Positions 62,691-64,000 of a stretch of 64,000 nt of DNA are shown here, piece after piece. Below the pieces are notes generated by a model. It was not told the DNA's origin. It saw only the letters and a list, made by a program, of their open reading frames with translations, and made no database searches. The stretch lies in contig NW_024881313.1 in NCBI RefSeq assembly GCF_018691265.1, forward strand, positions 10,058,501-10,122,500. Direction: 5' to 3'. A program made the translations under genes and the position numbers. Position 1 is the first letter of the stretch; each line of letters opens with the position of its first letter. The stretch comes from Tyto alba (Eukaryota; Chordata; Aves; Strigiformes; Tytonidae).

Positions 62691-64000
62691 TCATTAAAAC
62701 TTCGTGTGACTCTTTAGCATAATTCATAAAGTTACTTAGATAAGACTAGCCAAAAGAGAGTAAAATTAAAGTTATGACAAGTTATTTTTTTTTCTTTCTT
62801 TTTAAACAGCAACTGTGGTCTAAGAAAATTTGTTTAATTGAATGATAATTAAAGAAAACTGATAATTAAGAAATTTCAGTGTCACAGAAGAAAAAAAAAC
62901 AATATATCTGCAACTGTTGTAGTACAGATAGCATGTGTTTACACTGTGTGAAAAGGCTAATTGTAATTTTTGCCTTTGGCAAAGACACTAAGTGATTTTT
63001 TTGCAGTTTGATATTACTAATTACATCATAATTGCAACTAAATTCAACATGTTATATCAACACCTGCCAAAATCTCACGTTTTCTGTAACACACTATAGC
63101 AGTTCTGTTCCAGTCTATATCAGCTCAAACATATAACCCCTAGTGTAATTGGAATGTATGATAGATATATAAGAAATAAAACTTCAGATTTTAAGAAATT
63201 GAGAAAATGACAGAGATTTTCTACAAAAATTTAAGGGATTGGGAATTTACAGTAGCAACATAGGAACTCAGTACAAAATAGCTGTTGCATATTGAATGTA
63301 GCATAAAGTTCTCCACATTTAAAATGCGTTGGGAGTGTCACCGTGCTACATAGATATAATGCAAAGCTTGGTCTAATCCACATTGCTGCTTAATCCTTTA
63401 AGGATAAAGGCAAGAAAAACTGCTTAAAATTGATAACTAACTAGCAGAAGGGAGAAGAATATAGAATTACATCAAATATGCCAGTGAAAAATCACAGAAA
63501 AAGTGTTGAAAATAATTATATTGCAATGTCTATCTGTCCTGGAAATATATGATATTAAAGTGCTGAAAAAACATCCTATGAGTACTTGCCAACCAGAAGT
63601 AATATTTGTTCTCAAATACATGGCTTGCTCATACATTGCCGTATTTCATACTTTCTTCCTTACTGGTGATATAGAAATGTGTCAGTGAGCTAATGATTTG
63701 TTAAGAGGGAGATTTTCACTTTTGCTGAAACATATCAATGAAACAAATTAAATTGCAAAAAATGTGCCAACCTGAAAATTATTACAAATTCAAATAAATG
63801 CTACAAAAAAATTATCTTCAGTTTTTCTTTTGACCACACTTTAAAAACATTTGTAGAAATTGAGCAATTATCCTCCAAAGCTCAGATAAGAGTAGGCAAG
63901 CCTGTATGTACACAGGCAGAATCCATTCTTGTAAATCCCCCAGGTGAGGTTTGTGAATGTTCAGGAGGAAACAATACATCAATTACAAAATACTCAGAGT
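62691..64000. other. Unique AT-rich sequence, no gene seen
   Basis: No gene, RNA or repeat family recognised to the window end. Only short open frames occur. Confidence 0.55.

Noticed and set aside
1..64000. tRNA, rRNA, CRISPR array, prokaryotic operon or phage-like content
   Set aside because: No cloverleaf with A and B boxes, no rRNA-like block, no regularly spaced repeats and no gene-dense arrangement were seen.

Overview
The window looks like a gene-poor stretch of a bird (or at least sauropsid) nuclear genome: AT-rich, CpG-depleted, full of stop codons in all six frames, with mononucleotide runs and simple repeats. Its clearest repeat is a CR1 LINE of the avian type, 3' complete and 5' truncated, with the reverse-transcriptase F-A-D-D motif still readable. 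I find no gene with a convincing multi-domain product, no rRNA or tRNA, no CRISPR array and no operon-like layout. It is best read as an intergenic gene desert or the inside of a very long intron.

Layout. 0-4.3 kb: unique AT-rich sequence with a CpG-dense block (0.88-1.15 kb) and a long pyrimidine tract (about 2.94-3.2 kb). 4.38-4.85 kb (minus): a decayed Ty3/Gypsy-like gag-pol fragment with a retropepsin active-site motif, unusual for a bird. 8.61-9.69 kb (minus): the main CR1. 10.84-11.10 kb: an exon-like block of unknown origin. 15.25-15.39 kb (minus) and 27.19-27.57 kb (plus, two in tandem): ancient MIR SINE remnants. 18.2-18.9 kb: the best candidate conserved non-coding block. 21.5 and 55.55 kb: CR1 3' ends (minus). 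39.6-40.3 and 45.2-45.5 kb (plus), 43.59-43.87 kb (minus), and more weakly 50.35-50.56 and 62.56-62.69 kb (plus): much older CR1/L3-like LINE fossils. 46.04-46.58 kb and from 51.47 kb (both minus): two different LTR-like sequences, the first with a candidate 5-bp target-site duplication. 62.4-62.5 kb: a nested inverted repeat.

Nothing here works together as a pathway. The window is a record of mobile-element insertions of several ages, from MIR and CR1/L3 through an unexpected Gypsy trace to younger CR1 and LTR copies, separated by unique sequence, parts of which have the homeodomain-core-rich, low-repeat texture of conserved regulatory DNA. I did not find a previously undescribed system. The Gypsy trace, the exon-like block and the 215-codon open frame beside an LTR are the places most worth checking.
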